From the NCBI RefSeq assembly GCF_009208105.1, contig NZ_WFKL01000001.1:3286001-3350000 (forward strand): a stretch of DNA of 64,000 bases, read 5' to 3'. The position numbers and the translations under genes are program-made. The first letter of the stretch is position 1. Every line of letters starts with the position of its first letter. The stretch is from Rouxiella sp. S1S-2 (lineage in GTDB: Bacteria; Pseudomonadota; Gammaproteobacteria; Enterobacterales; Enterobacteriaceae). Shown here one piece after another: positions 50,436-61,315 of this stretch. The notes under the pieces are model-generated. The model did not search any database, was not told the origin of the DNA, and saw nothing but the letters and a program-made list of their open reading frames with translations.

Positions 50436-51440
50436 ATGAACATCACCCCCGATGAAAAAAAACCGCAGCCCGACTCCGTGATTTCTAGCGTTGCCTATCG
50501 CAATGGAAAAGTGATGCAGCAGGTGACGGTCGAAGACATTAGCGAAGTCATCAAAGAACCTGACACCTTTGTCTGGCTAGGTCTGGTGCAGCCAGACAAT
50601 GACTACATGCGGCAAATTCAGGAAGAGTTTAGCCTGCACGATTTGGCGATTGAGGACGCACTTACCGCCCATCAGCGGCCTAAAATCGAGCAGTACGGCG
50701 AGTCGTTGTTTATCGTGGCTAAAACGGCGCAGCTGGTGGGTGATGTGATTAAATACGGCGAAACACACCTGTTTGTGGGTAAGAATTTTTTAATTACCGT
50801 GCGACACGGCGCGTCCTCCAGCTATGCGCAGGTGCGAAAACACGCCGAGGAGTGCCCTGACCTGTTGGCGAAAGGCCCCGGCTATGCGCTTTACGCGGTA
50901 CTGGACGTGATTGTTGATAACTATCTGACCATTTTGCACGAGTATACCCAGCAGTTTCAGCAGATTGAGTCGAGGATGTTCCAATCGGATTTCGACCAGA
51001 ATGCGGTGCATGAAGTTTACCGCCTGCGTCGTGAATTGCTCTCTCTGCACAACGCCGCCCTGCCGATGGGCGATATTTGTAATCAGCTGATTCAGCATCA
51101 CGAAACGCTGGTGCCAAAATCGCTGCGCGCCTATTTGCGCGACGTGCAGGACCATACTCGACAGGTGGTAACCACCACTGACGACATGCGCGAGATGCTG
51201 GCCAATGCGATGCACGTTAATCTGGCGCTGGTTTCAGTGCATCAAAACGAAGTAGTGCAGCGCTTAGCGGGCTGGGGCGCGATCCTCGCTATTCCGACGG
51301 TGATTTTCAGCCTTTATGGCATGAACTTCAAAGACATGCCTGAGCTTAATGACAGCTGGGGTTATCCGGTAACCTTGGGGGTGACGATAGTGGGTTGCGT
51401 GGCGTTATATGTGAAATTGAAAAAGTCTGGATGGTTGTAA
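50436..51440 (+). CDS. CorA-family magnesium/divalent cation channel
   Basis: A 334-residue protein with a large cytoplasmic N-terminal funnel domain and two C-terminal helices. The signature GMN occurs in YGMNFKDMPEL (residues 295-297), followed by GYPVTLGVTIVGCVALYVKLKKSGWL. It conducts Mg2+, Co2+ or Zn2+ as a pentamer. Sequence differs from the main enterobacterial CorA, so it may be a second family member. Confidence 0.88.
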   Translation: MNITPDEKKPQPDSVISSVAYRNGKVMQQVTVEDISEVIKEPDTFVWLGLVQPDNDYMRQIQEEFSLHDLAIEDALTAHQRPKIEQYGESLFIVAKTAQLVGDVIKYGETHLFVGKNFLITVRHGASSSYAQVRKHAEECPDLLAKGPGYALYAVLDVIVDNYLTILHEYTQQFQQIESRMFQSDFDQNAVHEVYRLRRELLSLHNAALPMGDICNQLIQHHETLVPKSLRAYLRDVQDHTRQVVTTTDDMREMLANAMHVNLALVSVHQNEVVQRLAGWGAILAIPTVIFSLYGMNFKDMPELNDSWGYPVTLGVTIVGCVALYVKLKKSGWL

Positions 51441-51457
51441 ATAGGTTTGGAACAGTA

Positions 51458-51486
51458 GCAGGGTTGAATGCCAACCCTGCCCTTTT
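51458..51486. terminator. Terminator between CorA-type and MscS-type genes
   Basis: GCAGGGTTG and CAACCCTGC form a perfect 9-bp stem with a 5-base loop and a following TTTT on the plus strand. It lies between convergent genes. Confidence 0.85.
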
Positions 51487-51492
51487 ACCCGC

Positions 51493-53934
51493 TTACTCCT
51501 CAGTTGGCGCAATCAGCTTATCTGGATTAGCCAAAATCATCGTCTGCGTACGCCCCAGCGATACACCCGCCTCACGCAGCTTCTTGAGGATTTCATATAG
51601 CAGATCACTCTTGGTTCTGCTCACCACCCGCGGACTGTTAACGTAGCCGGTCACACTCAGCACGATGCCATCAGGACCGAGCTGGCTGAAGGTGACCGAC
51701 GGCGCTGGCGTGTCCTGAATTGACTCGTGCGCCTCATAAGCTTCAATCAGCATATTTCGCACGGCTTCCGGGTCAATATCCAGGGGGAAGGTCAAGGCAA
51801 TCGTCGCTACACCCTGCGCATTACCCATCGTGGCATTACGCACGTTTTGAGAAATAAACTGCGAATTGGGCACAATTACCGTTGAGCGGTCGCTGAGTTG
51901 TAGCTCGGTAGCACGCACGTTGATACGGCGAATATCCCCTTCTACCCCGCCGATACTCACTAAATCACCCACTTTAACCGGACGCTCGGTGAGCAAAATC
52001 AGGCCGGAGATAAAGTTTTTAACGATTTCCTGTAAGCCAAAACCGATACCTACTGACAGCGCACTGACAATCCACGCCAGCCTGTTCCACTCGATCCCCA
52101 GCACCGACAGGGTGACCAGAATAACCAGCACCAGCCCGATGTTAGAAAATAGCGTAACCAAAGAGGCACGCATGCCGCGATCCATCTTGGTTTTCGGCAG
52201 AAAATCATTATCGAGCCAGCGTTTTGCTGAGCGCAACACGTACCAGCCAACAATCAGGAAGATGATCGCATTGACCGCGTGGGCGGGAATAATATTAAGG
52301 TGTTCAAGTCCCTTGCCGCCCCAGACATCCACCACTTTGCTGAACAATTCCAGCGGCGTCGTGGTGCCAAAGTTACCGCCAAGCAACAGCGTTACGGCAA
52401 TCAGCAAGAGCAAAGTTTTCGCCACCGCCGACAGCAGCGTAGCCGCCAACGAAAGGTGACGGTCGTCGAGACTCAAAGAGTGTTTAAGCAACCTGCCGCT
52501 GGCTGTCGACGGCGAAAACAAGCTTTCGCTGAGGTCGATAGCCATGTGCATCAAAATATACAGGCACGCGATAACCGTGCCGACCCACAGAAGTTCGTAG
52601 GTCAGGAACCGCGCCAGCGGAATATAGCCGATCAGCAGCGCGACAAAAATGGCAAACGCAATAACACTGGTGCCCAAATGCAGCAGGCCGGCCAGCGTGG
52701 AGCGTGCCTCAGGCTGCTCGCCGTTCGCCAGCAGTTTTCGGCGCAGGCGATTGACGCGCATCGGTGCAAATGCGGCGCTTACCGCCACCAGCAGAGCCGA
52801 TATGCCGTTACCAAACAGTGTTACCGCGACGCTGGTTCCCACCAAATTATTTATGCCTTCTATCAGACCAAAAATCAGAATAAAGGCCGACAGCATTTTG
52901 GGGAAACTGTCGAGAGTTTTGGCCACTGGGTCAGCAATGCCCGGCAGACGCCATGACGGGTGGGAAATAGAAAGCAGTGCCCGCCCCAACCCCACAATTA
53001 GCGCAGAGAAAATAGAAAGCTTGACGATCAGATCACCGGTTTCCTGGACCCAGTCGCTCACGTCAGGCATGCGGGTAAAGGCCAGTGAGAACAGTTGCGC
53101 CGCGCCGCCGAGGGTCATGATGGTAATCATTGCGGTGGCAAAGGCAAAGAAACTGCGGCGCAGACGGCCCACCGGCAACCAGCGTGGTGTAAGCCAGGCT
53201 AGCGGAATATCAAGCACGCGACCGCCAAATATGCCAATCAGAAGCGCCGCAATTAACAGCAGCCCGCTGCCGATGCGCCACTCAGGCTGAAACGCGAGAT
53301 GCCAGGCATCTTTCATCTGCTGGCGATATTCACCAAAGCGCTCTGAGTCATCGTCCGATGGCGACGTTAGCGCCGACCAGAAATTGCCGCCTAATATACT
53401 GCCGGTGTTCAGCGCCAACTGCGTTTTGAGTGCATCACGACGCAGCCCGGCAATCTGTGCAGAGAGGTTATTGGCGCCGGTTTTAATCGCCCCGGCCTGC
53501 GCAATCTGGTTATCCAACGCCGTTTTACTGGCATTAAGATCTTTACGCTGCTTAATGACCTGCGGCGTTTCAGGCAGCGCCCCGGCCGCCGGCGCAGGTC
53601 CCAATACATCCACTTTGGCCTGCACCTGCTGACGCAAAGGCTGCAAAGCGGTGCCTAATGTGTCGGCGTCACCGGCCAGCTTGAGCGCGTCGTCGTTGAG
53701 TCCGCTTAGCGATTTGTCGTTTTTAGCACTGGAAACCTGCTGTTTAATATTATCCAGTCGTTTCTGCAAAGCAGACAGCGCGGCAGGCGCATCAATGGGC
53801 TTGGCCGCCGGTGTATCGGCGCTAGATTGCTGTGGGTCATTGGCATCGTCAGACGCCGCGTTGGCCAGCAGTGGGGAAAACGTTAACGCCAATAACAGGG
53901 CGACGAGGATCGGTGCCCGGAAAAGCTTTTGCAT
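51493..53934 (-). CDS. Large MscS-family mechanosensitive channel with DUF3772 domain
   Basis: An 813-residue protein with a signal peptide (ending LLANAAS), a periplasmic coiled-coil domain to about residue 190 that includes a DUF3772-like part, many membrane helices, and a C-terminal MscS core. In the core, SVGIGFGLQEIVKNFISGLILLTERPVKVGDLVSIGGVEGDI holds the pore helix and beta domain, and VIVPNSQFISQNVRN is the cytoplasmic cage. Relatives relieve turgor on hypo-osmotic shock. It is monocistronic. Confidence 0.9.
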   Translation of the reverse strand: MQKLFRAPILVALLLALTFSPLLANAASDDANDPQQSSADTPAAKPIDAPAALSALQKRLDNIKQQVSSAKNDKSLSGLNDDALKLAGDADTLGTALQPLRQQVQAKVDVLGPAPAAGALPETPQVIKQRKDLNASKTALDNQIAQAGAIKTGANNLSAQIAGLRRDALKTQLALNTGSILGGNFWSALTSPSDDDSERFGEYRQQMKDAWHLAFQPEWRIGSGLLLIAALLIGIFGGRVLDIPLAWLTPRWLPVGRLRRSFFAFATAMITIMTLGGAAQLFSLAFTRMPDVSDWVQETGDLIVKLSIFSALIVGLGRALLSISHPSWRLPGIADPVAKTLDSFPKMLSAFILIFGLIEGINNLVGTSVAVTLFGNGISALLVAVSAAFAPMRVNRLRRKLLANGEQPEARSTLAGLLHLGTSVIAFAIFVALLIGYIPLARFLTYELLWVGTVIACLYILMHMAIDLSESLFSPSTASGRLLKHSLSLDDRHLSLAATLLSAVAKTLLLLIAVTLLLGGNFGTTTPLELFSKVVDVWGGKGLEHLNIIPAHAVNAIIFLIVGWYVLRSAKRWLDNDFLPKTKMDRGMRASLVTLFSNIGLVLVILVTLSVLGIEWNRLAWIVSALSVGIGFGLQEIVKNFISGLILLTERPVKVGDLVSIGGVEGDIRRINVRATELQLSDRSTVIVPNSQFISQNVRNATMGNAQGVATIALTFPLDIDPEAVRNMLIEAYEAHESIQDTPAPSVTFSQLGPDGIVLSVTGYVNSPRVVSRTKSDLLYEILKKLREAGVSLGRTQTMILANPDKLIAPTEE

Positions 53935-54129
53935 GAGGTGAATTACCCAAAGTTTTATGTGTCGAAAACGAATTCAAATTTTCAGGAAAGAGAACTAATG
54001 GTTTGGGTAATTTTAAACTGTTCAGCAGAGGTATGCTATGTAAGCCAACTCTTAAAAATATAAAACGAAGAAAAAGAGAATGGCGACAGCAGAAAGTACG
54101 GGAACCGAGGCCCCCGCATCGATAGAAAG

Positions 54130-55773
54130 CTAGTTTATAGCCGCCACGGCATCACGCGACGCCTCGTCGCGTTCGCTGCCAATGAGCTCTCGAAGTTGTC
54201 CCTGACGCATTTCGAGCAATCGGTCGGCGTGCAGGAAGTAGCGATCGTCATGGCTGATAGCTAATACAGTTTTGCCCATTGCCGTGAGCTGCGGCAACAG
54301 ATCGCGGTAAAATACGCTGCGAAACTGCGGATCTTGATCTGCAGCCCATTCGTCAAGCAGCAGAAAGTCTCGCCCTTCCGCCGCCGCCAGCAGCAGAGCA
54401 ACGCGCTTTCGCTGTCCCTGAGAAAGCTGCAGATTGGCAATTTTATTGTTATCGATTTCTAGCTTAGCGGTCATTTTTAAGTGGTTCAGCCAGTTTTCTA
54501 CAATTTTGGGATCGGGCTTTTGGCCGTTTGGCCCCATCATTTGACCAAACAGGTGGAAATCGGTAAACACCGCTGAGAAAAGTTGGCGATAGTCTTCAAT
54601 ATTTTTTGCCTCTATCACCTCCTCATCGAGCAGAATCTGGCCAGACTGCGGGGTATACAGCCCGGTCAGCAGCATGGCCAGCGTTGATTTTCCACTGCCG
54701 TTACCGCCAATCAAAAACACCCTTTCACCGCGCTTGATAGTGAGATTGAGCGGGCCTAAGGCAAACCCCTGTCCCTGATAAGCAAACGTTAAATCACGCA
54801 GTTCGAGTCGCTGCCACTGCCTGTTTGGCTGCGCTTGGGCAAACGTTGGGTGGTATTCGGCCAAGCGCAGCGTTTTTAGCTTACTAAAAGCCACTTGTGC
54901 AGAGAGCAGAGTCGGTAAGGCCCCCACCGCCTGCAACAGCGGCGTGCGTAAAAACAGCAGCGTCAGTGAAAAAGTTGCAGCAACGGCATTGTTTGACCAT
55001 CCCAGCGAGTTTGCCATGTAAAACACCATGCCGATGGCGCCGAGCATCATGATATTCGACCAGTTAACCGCACTCAGGTGGAAAGTGTCTGCGCCAATAA
55101 TATGCTTGCGATAGGTAGCCGCATCCTGCTGATAATCGTCCTGATAAATCTGCTGCGCGCGCTGACGATTAAGCGCCAGCTCTTTGCGACCCTGAATCAC
55201 CGTTTCATAGTCTTTTTGCAAACGGTCCTCCGCCTCACGCACGTGGCCGAGGTGACTGTAAACTTTCGCCACCAGTTTAAAGCTAACCCAAATCGTTACC
55301 ACCAGCCAGACGGCGGTTACCGCCAGCATTTTAGGCGATAGCCAGCCCAAATACGCGGCACAACCAAGGGTGAGAATCATGCCCTGAAGCAGCTCGGGAA
55401 GGCGCACAAACGCCAGCGTGATATTACGAATATCGCTGCTCAGGCTGGCGAGCAGCTGCGCATTGCCAATCTGTTCGATGCGTTCAATATCAGTATCCAT
55501 AATGCGTTTGATAAACTGACCGCGCAGCTTATAGACGAAATGGTGCCCGAGGACGGTAAGCGCCAGCTGGGAGCCGAGTGTAATCAGCATCAGCAGCAGT
55601 AAAAGCGCCAAAAACTGCGGCAGCACGGCCATAGAGGCGTGTGAAGTTACAATAAGCTTGATATTAATGAAGGCGATGAGTCCAATCCCCAACGCCGCAC
55701 TGGCCAGGCTTAACGCAATCACGCCGAGGAACGGCCAGCGATATTGTTTAAAAACGACGCGCAAAAGCTCCAT
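54130..55773 (-). CDS. yojI: YojI-like ABC exporter (cyclic peptide family)
   Basis: A 547-residue half-transporter with N-terminal membrane domain and C-terminal ATPase, aligning closely along its whole length with E. coli YojI (shared QYRWPF...[47 protein letters not shown]). Walker A is GGNGSGKST and Walker [14 protein letters not shown]. coli YojI exports microcin J25 together with TolC. No lasso-peptide genes adjoin it, so the role is probably general peptide efflux or immunity. Confidence 0.93.
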   Translation of the reverse strand: MELLRVVFKQYRWPFLGVIALSLASAALGIGLIAFINIKLIVTSHASMAVLPQFLALLLLLMLITLGSQLALTVLGHHFVYKLRGQFIKRIMDTDIERIEQIGNAQLLASLSSDIRNITLAFVRLPELLQGMILTLGCAAYLGWLSPKMLAVTAVWLVVTIWVSFKLVAKVYSHLGHVREAEDRLQKDYETVIQGRKELALNRQRAQQIYQDDYQQDAATYRKHIIGADTFHLSAVNWSNIMMLGAIGMVFYMANSLGWSNNAVAATFSLTLLFLRTPLLQAVGALPTLLSAQVAFSKLKTLRLAEYHPTFAQAQPNRQWQRLELRDLTFAYQGQGFALGPLNLTIKRGERVFLIGGNGSGKSTLAMLLTGLYTPQSGQILLDEEVIEAKNIEDYRQLFSAVFTDFHLFGQMMGPNGQKPDPKIVENWLNHLKMTAKLEIDNNKIANLQLSQGQRKRVALLLAAAEGRDFLLLDEWAADQDPQFRSVFYRDLLPQLTAMGKTVLAISHDDRYFLHADRLLEMRQGQLRELIGSERDEASRDAVAAIN

Positions 55774-55928
55774 CTATCGTTAATCTCTATTAATTTTTTG
55801 ACTGGACGCAGTGTAAAGGCCCGGCCAATGAGATCAAGACTAATTCTCATTTTCTCTCATACTCTTAAAGTCTGAAAGCGTGCGTAAAAAAGCTGACATA
55901 CGGTGTCACATCGTCCTAAACTTCTGTA

Positions 55929-57218
55929 ATGGACAAAGAAAATGAACTCAGAAGAAGTAAACGTAACGCGCTGCTGCTGCTGTTAACTGCCGCAGGGCTG
56001 TTCGCGATCACCCTTTTTTTGCCGCCAAACTTTTGGGTTTCCGGGTTAAAAGCCATCAGCGAAGCGGCTATGGTGGGCGCACTCGCCGATTGGTTTGCGG
56101 TTGTGGCGCTGTTTAAAAGAGTGCCCATCCCCTTTATTGCCTCACATACCGCGATCATTCCCAAAAACAAACACAAGATTGCCGATAATTTGGCGATTTT
56201 CGTGCAGGAAAAGTTTCTTGACCCAGGGTCACTGGTACGGTTGATTCGCCAGCATGATCCGGCGAAGGCCATCGGCAACTGGCTGACATCCGAGGATAAC
56301 GCCCGACAATTTGGCGGATATCTGGTCAGCATCATGCGCAACTTTCTCGATATTACCGACGACCGGCGCATTCAGCAGTTGGTAAAAGACGCGCTCTATG
56401 CGGCAATTGATAAGGTTGACCTGTCGAAATCGGTCGCCACACTGCTCGAAAGCCTGACCAAAGACGGTCGACATCAGGCACTGCTGGACCAGGCGATGCA
56501 AAAACTTATTGCCCTGCTTGAGCAACCGGCGAGCCGGGAGTTTATTGCCATGCAGATAGTGCGCTGGGTGAAACGTGAGCACCCGATCAAGTCAAAAATG
56601 TTGCCAACGGAGTGGCTGGGTGAAAACGGTGCCTCGATGGTGTCAAATGCAGTCAATTCGCTGCTTGATGATATCGGCAACGATCGCGGCCACGCCCTGC
56701 GCCAAAGCTTTGACCGGGTTGTGGAAAAATTTATTACTCGTCTGCAAAACGATCCGACAATGGCGGCTAAAGCGGAAGAAATTAAACGTTACCTGAAAAA
56801 CGATCCAAAGCTTAATCAATATGTTATCGGACTTTGGGGCGATCTGCGTCAGTGGATTAAGGACGATCTTGACCGCCCTGACTCCATGTTGCATGCGCGG
56901 GTTACTGAATCAGGCCTGTGGCTCGGAAATATGCTGAGCCGTGACCCTGGTCTGCGTGAGTCGATGAATACACAAATGGAAATACTGGCCGAGAAAATGG
57001 CACCTGATTTCGCCCAGTTCCTGACCCGCCACATTAGCGATACAGTTAAAAGTTGGGACGAGAAAGACATGTCGCGACAGATTGAGCTAAATATTGGTAA
57101 AGACCTGCAGTTTATTCGTATCAACGGCACGCTGGTCGGTGCGGGGATCGGGCTGATACTTTACCTTATTTCACAACTTCCTCAGGTTGTTCCAATGGTA
57201 TGGCAATACGTTCGCTAA
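55929..57218 (+). CDS. yjiN: YjiN-like DUF445 inner-membrane protein
   Basis: A 429-residue protein matching E. coli YjiN in length and layout: membrane segments near the N-terminus ([19 protein letters not shown]) and C-terminus ([22 protein letters not shown]) flank a long helical DUF445 domain starting with [21 protein letters not shown]. Its function is not established. It stands alone and divergent from yojI. Confidence 0.88.
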   Translation: MDKENELRRSKRNALLLLLTAAGLFAITLFLPPNFWVSGLKAISEAAMVGALADWFAVVALFKRVPIPFIASHTAIIPKNKHKIADNLAIFVQEKFLDPGSLVRLIRQHDPAKAIGNWLTSEDNARQFGGYLVSIMRNFLDITDDRRIQQLVKDALYAAIDKVDLSKSVATLLESLTKDGRHQALLDQAMQKLIALLEQPASREFIAMQIVRWVKREHPIKSKMLPTEWLGENGASMVSNAVNSLLDDIGNDRGHALRQSFDRVVEKFITRLQNDPTMAAKAEEIKRYLKNDPKLNQYVIGLWGDLRQWIKDDLDRPDSMLHARVTESGLWLGNMLSRDPGLRESMNTQMEILAEKMAPDFAQFLTRHISDTVKSWDEKDMSRQIELNIGKDLQFIRINGTLVGAGIGLILYLISQLPQVVPMVWQYVR

Positions 57219-57310
57219 CACGTTACTGACTGATAATAAAAAGTATATTCCCAAGTCGCCTGATAAAAACATGAGTTTTCTTTGAGGCGGCTTGAGAACT
57301 CCACGTGTTG

Positions 57311-58408
57311 TTATTTCACCGTTTTACTGAAGGCATCTACCGCAAGAATGGCATTGGCGACGTCCTCCGGTGTAAGATTCGGGTTAAGATTGCCCAGCGT
57401 ATCCCCTTCACCTCCCGCTAATGCCCCCACCTTAACCAGATTTTCATAGCTCTCCTGGTCGAGATGCATCTCTTTCAAGGTTGTTGGCATATTGATAGAA
57501 CGGTAGAAACGCACGTATTTTGCTATCTCGTCATCGGGACGCTGTTCTAGCACCATCTGAGTCAGTGTGCCATAGGCAACCTTTTCGCCGTGCGTAAGAT
57601 GATGCACGTCACCTTTAATGGCGGTAAAACCGTTGTGAATAGCATGAGCACCGGCAAGACCGGCATTTTCAAATCCCAAACCGGAGAGCAGCGTGTTGGC
57701 CTCAACCACTGCATCAACAGCTGGCGTAACCAGCTTTTGTTCAACAGCGGCGTAGGCGCTAAAGCCGTGGGTGAGCAGCGTTTTCTCACAGGCCTCGGCA
57801 ATGGCCATACCGGCGATAGTCGGCGACCCGCCGACCATTGAAGAGCCGTGGGAGCGCAGCACCGCCTGGGCCTCAACGTAGGTTGCCAAACCGTCGGCAA
57901 TACCCGAGGCAAAAAGCCTCACCGGTGCTTGAGCACAGACTTGAGTATCCACCAGCACCAGATCAGGATTTTTATCGTAAAAGCGGTAGGTATCAAACAC
58001 GCCCTCATCGGTATAGATAACCGAGAGTGCGCTACAGGGTGCATCGGTTGACGCGGCGGTAGGGACAATCGCGACACACTGCTTTAATTCGTCGGCGATG
58101 GCCTTAACGGTATCCAGCGTTTTACCGCCGCCGAGTCCAACCACGACGTGGGTACCCTGCTTACGCGCCAGGTTTACCAGTCGGGTTATCTCGTTGCTTG
58201 AAGCTTCACCGTTAAACAGTTCATAGCTGAATTCAACATTGGCTTTATCCAACGAGCGCTTGACTCGCTCACCGACAATACCCCACACCATTTCATCCGC
58301 TATCAGAAAAGATTTTCCGCCTAGCGCGGGGAGGTATTCGCCGAGTTCGTCAATTACGCCACGACCTTGAACGTATTTACGTGGGGAAGAAAAGATAAAT
58401 TTACTCAT
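57311..58408 (-). CDS. gldA: Glycerol dehydrogenase (NAD-dependent, zinc)
   Basis: A 365-residue iron-type alcohol dehydrogenase family enzyme, very close to E. coli GldA in length. The NAD site is VVGLGGGKTLDTVKAIAD and PTAASTDAPCS, and metal-binding residues lie in ASGIADGLATYVEA, GAHAIHNGFT and HLTHGEKVAYG. It interconverts glycerol and dihydroxyacetone and also acts on methylglyoxal or hydroxyacetone. The start follows an AGAGGTG site. It is monocistronic. Confidence 0.95.
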   Translation of the reverse strand: MSKFIFSSPRKYVQGRGVIDELGEYLPALGGKSFLIADEMVWGIVGERVKRSLDKANVEFSYELFNGEASSNEITRLVNLARKQGTHVVVGLGGGKTLDTVKAIADELKQCVAIVPTAASTDAPCSALSVIYTDEGVFDTYRFYDKNPDLVLVDTQVCAQAPVRLFASGIADGLATYVEAQAVLRSHGSSMVGGSPTIAGMAIAEACEKTLLTHGFSAYAAVEQKLVTPAVDAVVEANTLLSGLGFENAGLAGAHAIHNGFTAIKGDVHHLTHGEKVAYGTLTQMVLEQRPDDEIAKYVRFYRSINMPTTLKEMHLDQESYENLVKVGALAGGEGDTLGNLNPNLTPEDVANAILAVDAFSKTVK

Positions 58409-58863
58409 AATTCACACCTCTGTATTGGAAGTTTTTATGATTGGTTTTTATGATTGGGAAATAGTCCTTACTGAATGCATGGCGTTCAGCTTAGTCTCCA
58501 ACACACCAAAACTCATTACCGATGGGTGAAATAATCGTGACTAAATAACTAAAATGTGACATTGAATCAATAAGTTAAAATAATTTTATTCAATATTTAA
58601 TCTTTACACCTTCAACGAAACAACTTTATAACACTTAGTTAACTTAATAATAATATTCAGTCGGGTTATTATTGATTTGACCGTATTTCTTAAAAACCAC
58701 TTAGCTTTTGCTTAATTTCAACTATCAAATCTATCTATAAAAACGGTTTTACCTTGCGAAGTCGATCCGCGAAAATAACGCCATCGAGAGAGATAGTCAG
58801 TTGCTAAAGCCAGCACGTTGTAAGCTATCTATTTTATTATTAATGATGATTAATAGGAATTTT
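58409..58863. other. A+T-rich intergenic region between gldA and a small gene, 455 bp
   Basis: It carries the divergent promoters. A 13-bp tandem duplication GTTTTTATGATTG occupies 58431-58456, just upstream of the gldA ribosome binding site, and a CTGAA/TTCAG hairpin follows near 58470. I see no other gene or clear operator. Confidence 0.55.
58431..58456. repeat. Tandem 13-bp duplication in the gldA leader
   Basis: GTTTTTATGATTG occurs twice head-to-tail without a spacer. It may have arisen by slippage, and it could alter gldA leader length or promoter spacing. Confidence 0.85.
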
Positions 58864-59043
58864 ATGTACAACTTTCAACGTTATCAGGCAAAAGAATTAG
58901 CATTGGCCTATATGAGCAGCAAAGCGCACGATTTATCGCCTGAGGAGTTTTTGGAACAGCTGAAAAAAACGGAAGGGTCTTTTGATAATCTGCTTAAGCA
59001 CGGTCACGACGTTAAAAGCGGTTTATTGGTTAAGGCTTTTTAA
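58864..59043 (+). CDS. Small hypothetical protein of 59 residues
   Basis: A soluble helical protein (MYNFQRYQAKELALAYMSSK..., then LSPEEFLEQLKKTEGSFDNLLK). The ATG at 58864 has a TAGGAAT-type ribosome binding site; an earlier TTG would add 21 unlikely residues. Amphipathic helices and balanced charge look like a real small protein. I do not recognise a named family. It is monocistronic, facing the opgD gene. Confidence 0.65.
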   Translation: MYNFQRYQAKELALAYMSSKAHDLSPEEFLEQLKKTEGSFDNLLKHGHDVKSGLLVKAF

Positions 59044-59162
59044 TTCGTTAAATACCGAAGTCAATGTCACGAGCAAGCAAGAAATAAAGCGAACGCCGTA
59101 AAATATACGGCATTCACTTGCACCTGCCACTACTTATCTTCTGAAATCAAAAACTTTCCAGT

Positions 59163-60818
59163 TTAAGACATCTGGCGATCGTCTACGTACTTACGCTTGT
59201 CCGCTGCCGGTGGGAAATACTGATACAACCAGGTTTCACTCAGAGCATGGTCGTGCGAACGCAGGAACATACGAAGCTCAACCGGCTCAACCGAGTCGCT
59301 GGTTGGCGTCCAGTCGAAAAGAATGCGATATCCGTCAAACGGCTGAACGTAAAGAATCTCAATGCTGCCTATCTTGCCTGATGACACCGTTATCACTGGT
59401 TCGATACCTTTATCAGCGTAGGCTTTGAGCTCCCCACCAATGAAGTCCACGCCAAAACGACGTGCCCACACCGCGGGATAGTGCTCACCTGGCGCCCAGC
59501 CTTCTGGGAATCCGCCCATGCCGGTGCGGGTTGCCAATACTTTGGCCATTGGGCTACGCACAGGCGGCTCGCCGCTCCAGTAAAGGCGATAGCTAAAGTC
59601 TACTGAATCTCCCGCTTTAATCGGCTTTTCAGGCTGCCAGAAGCACACTACGTTATCGAGGGTTTCGCCGGTGGTCGGGATCTCCATCAGATTAATCGAT
59701 CCTTTACCCCAGTTGCCTTTTGGCTCTACCCACAGACTAGGTCGCTTGTTGTACCAGCCGATCACGTCCTGATAATCATTGAAATCGTGATCCAGCTGCA
59801 GCAAACCAAAACCTTTTGGATTCTCATCTTCATAGGCGTTGAACTGAAGTTTCTGCGGATTGTTCAGCGGACGACAAACCCATTCGCCGTTCCCACGCCA
59901 CATTGCCAAACGATCGGAGTCGTGGATCTGCGGATGAATAGTGTCACAGCGCATACGCTCGTTGGTGCCACAGCTGAACATGCTGGTCATCGGTGAAATG
60001 CCCAGCTGCTTGACGTCTTTACGGGCATGCAAATGCTTGTCGATTTCCATGACTACGCGCGTTGGCTCGCAGTGAATAGTGAAGCGATAGGCTCCGGTGA
60101 CGCTTGGGCCATCAAGCAGCGCATAAACCACGAAAGTGGTGGAGTCAGCTTTAGGGGTTTCAAACCAGAAAGAGACAAAATCCGGGAACTCTTCCGGCTG
60201 GTCGGTGAAGGTGTCTATCGCCACGCCGCGCGCAGACAAACCGTACTGATAGGTGTCGTCAACGGCACGGAAATAGCTGGCACCCAGGAAGGAGACCACG
60301 TCGCGCTGTGTCAGCTCAGGTGCCTTGTTCACTTTAAAACCGGCAAATCCAAGATTCGATTTGCCTTCAAGCTGCTTGGTATCAACACCCGCATCGTGAT
60401 AGTTAAACAACTCTGGGCGGAAGTGGATTTCACGCGCCTGATTCTTGTCACCGTCGAGTGCAAACATCTTCACTCTGCGTTTGAAGCCCATGCCGACGTG
60501 GAATAACTCAACGTCCAGCTGGCGGTTTGGAATATCGTGCCACAGTGAATGGGCGTGATCGTACTGAATGCTGTTGTAGGCCTGTGGGGTAAGGTTCGCC
60601 AGCGTATCCGGCAGTGCCTCAGGTGCGCCGCCATAGGGTTGTTTCGCTAAAGAAGCGGCCATTTTCTGCAAAACGGAGAAATCAAAGGCGGTAGCGCCGC
60701 CGTCGGCTACATTCCCCTGCGCCGCTTCGGCAGAACCGGTGAACAGTGAGGCCATTGCAGGCACACCACAATAGGCAGCAAACGCCATTGAAGCTTTAAT
60801 AAATGCTCTTCGTTCCAT
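59163..60818 (-). CDS. mdoD: Periplasmic glucan biosynthesis protein OpgD (MdoD)
   Basis: A 551-residue protein with a twin-arginine signal ([23 protein letters not shown]...) and the full OpgG/OpgD fold, beginning [40 protein letters not shown]. Length and Tat signal match E. coli OpgD, not the Sec-exported OpgG. It controls the structure of osmoregulated periplasmic glucans in the periplasm. No opgGH genes adjoin it, as in E. coli. Confidence 0.93.
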   Translation of the reverse strand: MERRAFIKASMAFAAYCGVPAMASLFTGSAEAAQGNVADGGATAFDFSVLQKMAASLAKQPYGGAPEALPDTLANLTPQAYNSIQYDHAHSLWHDIPNRQLDVELFHVGMGFKRRVKMFALDGDKNQAREIHFRPELFNYHDAGVDTKQLEGKSNLGFAGFKVNKAPELTQRDVVSFLGASYFRAVDDTYQYGLSARGVAIDTFTDQPEEFPDFVSFWFETPKADSTTFVVYALLDGPSVTGAYRFTIHCEPTRVVMEIDKHLHARKDVKQLGISPMTSMFSCGTNERMRCDTIHPQIHDSDRLAMWRGNGEWVCRPLNNPQKLQFNAYEDENPKGFGLLQLDHDFNDYQDVIGWYNKRPSLWVEPKGNWGKGSINLMEIPTTGETLDNVVCFWQPEKPIKAGDSVDFSYRLYWSGEPPVRSPMAKVLATRTGMGGFPEGWAPGEHYPAVWARRFGVDFIGGELKAYADKGIEPVITVSSGKIGSIEILYVQPFDGYRILFDWTPTSDSVEPVELRMFLRSHDHALSETWLYQYFPPAADKRKYVDDRQMS

Positions 60819-61315
60819 GCCGGAAAGGTTTCCTTTGGCTTAGCAAATGTATGATCCCGACAGCACTTTCTGGGATGCGAGCAAACTCAAACATCGTTAA
60901 ACAGCGGTGCCATCGAGGTTAAAAATTACGACCTCAAGGCTAACTTAAAATTCACATCACGAGTACCATAAATTGAATTCATTCGGCTAATAAAGTGCTT
61001 GCAACATAATGCAGTTCCGGCGTGTTAAGGCTAGAGTACACGCGGGCTGAGCATAAAATATGCATTACCTGTAAAGCCGTTCATCCCTGGCATTACGGCC
61101 CGCTTATACAATGATTTTTAAGACCATTCTGTTACACGTCATAAACAAAAAACGCCCGGTATCCTTTCTGAGGATGGCAACCAATGAGCCTTTACGTCCG
61201 TAATTTATCTGCTTCAACATGAAAATAAGTCGTTATTCAGCGTCGAATAAATAAGCTAGCGTAGATTTTATTACCGCTTTTCCTCCGTTATTGCGACTTC
61301 AACAGGACGTTATTT
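60819..61315. other. Intergenic region between opgD and a PLP decarboxylase gene, 497 bp
   Basis: It should contain both divergent promoters. The right end has a modest ribosome binding site (AGGACG) before the decarboxylase ATG. I see no coding frame, repeat or clear palindrome in it. Confidence 0.5.

Noticed and set aside
52279..52956. A long 225-codon frame on the plus strand
   Set aside because: It is antisense to the well-supported MscS channel gene, extremely rich in Gln and Arg, and follows the codon bias of the opposite strand.
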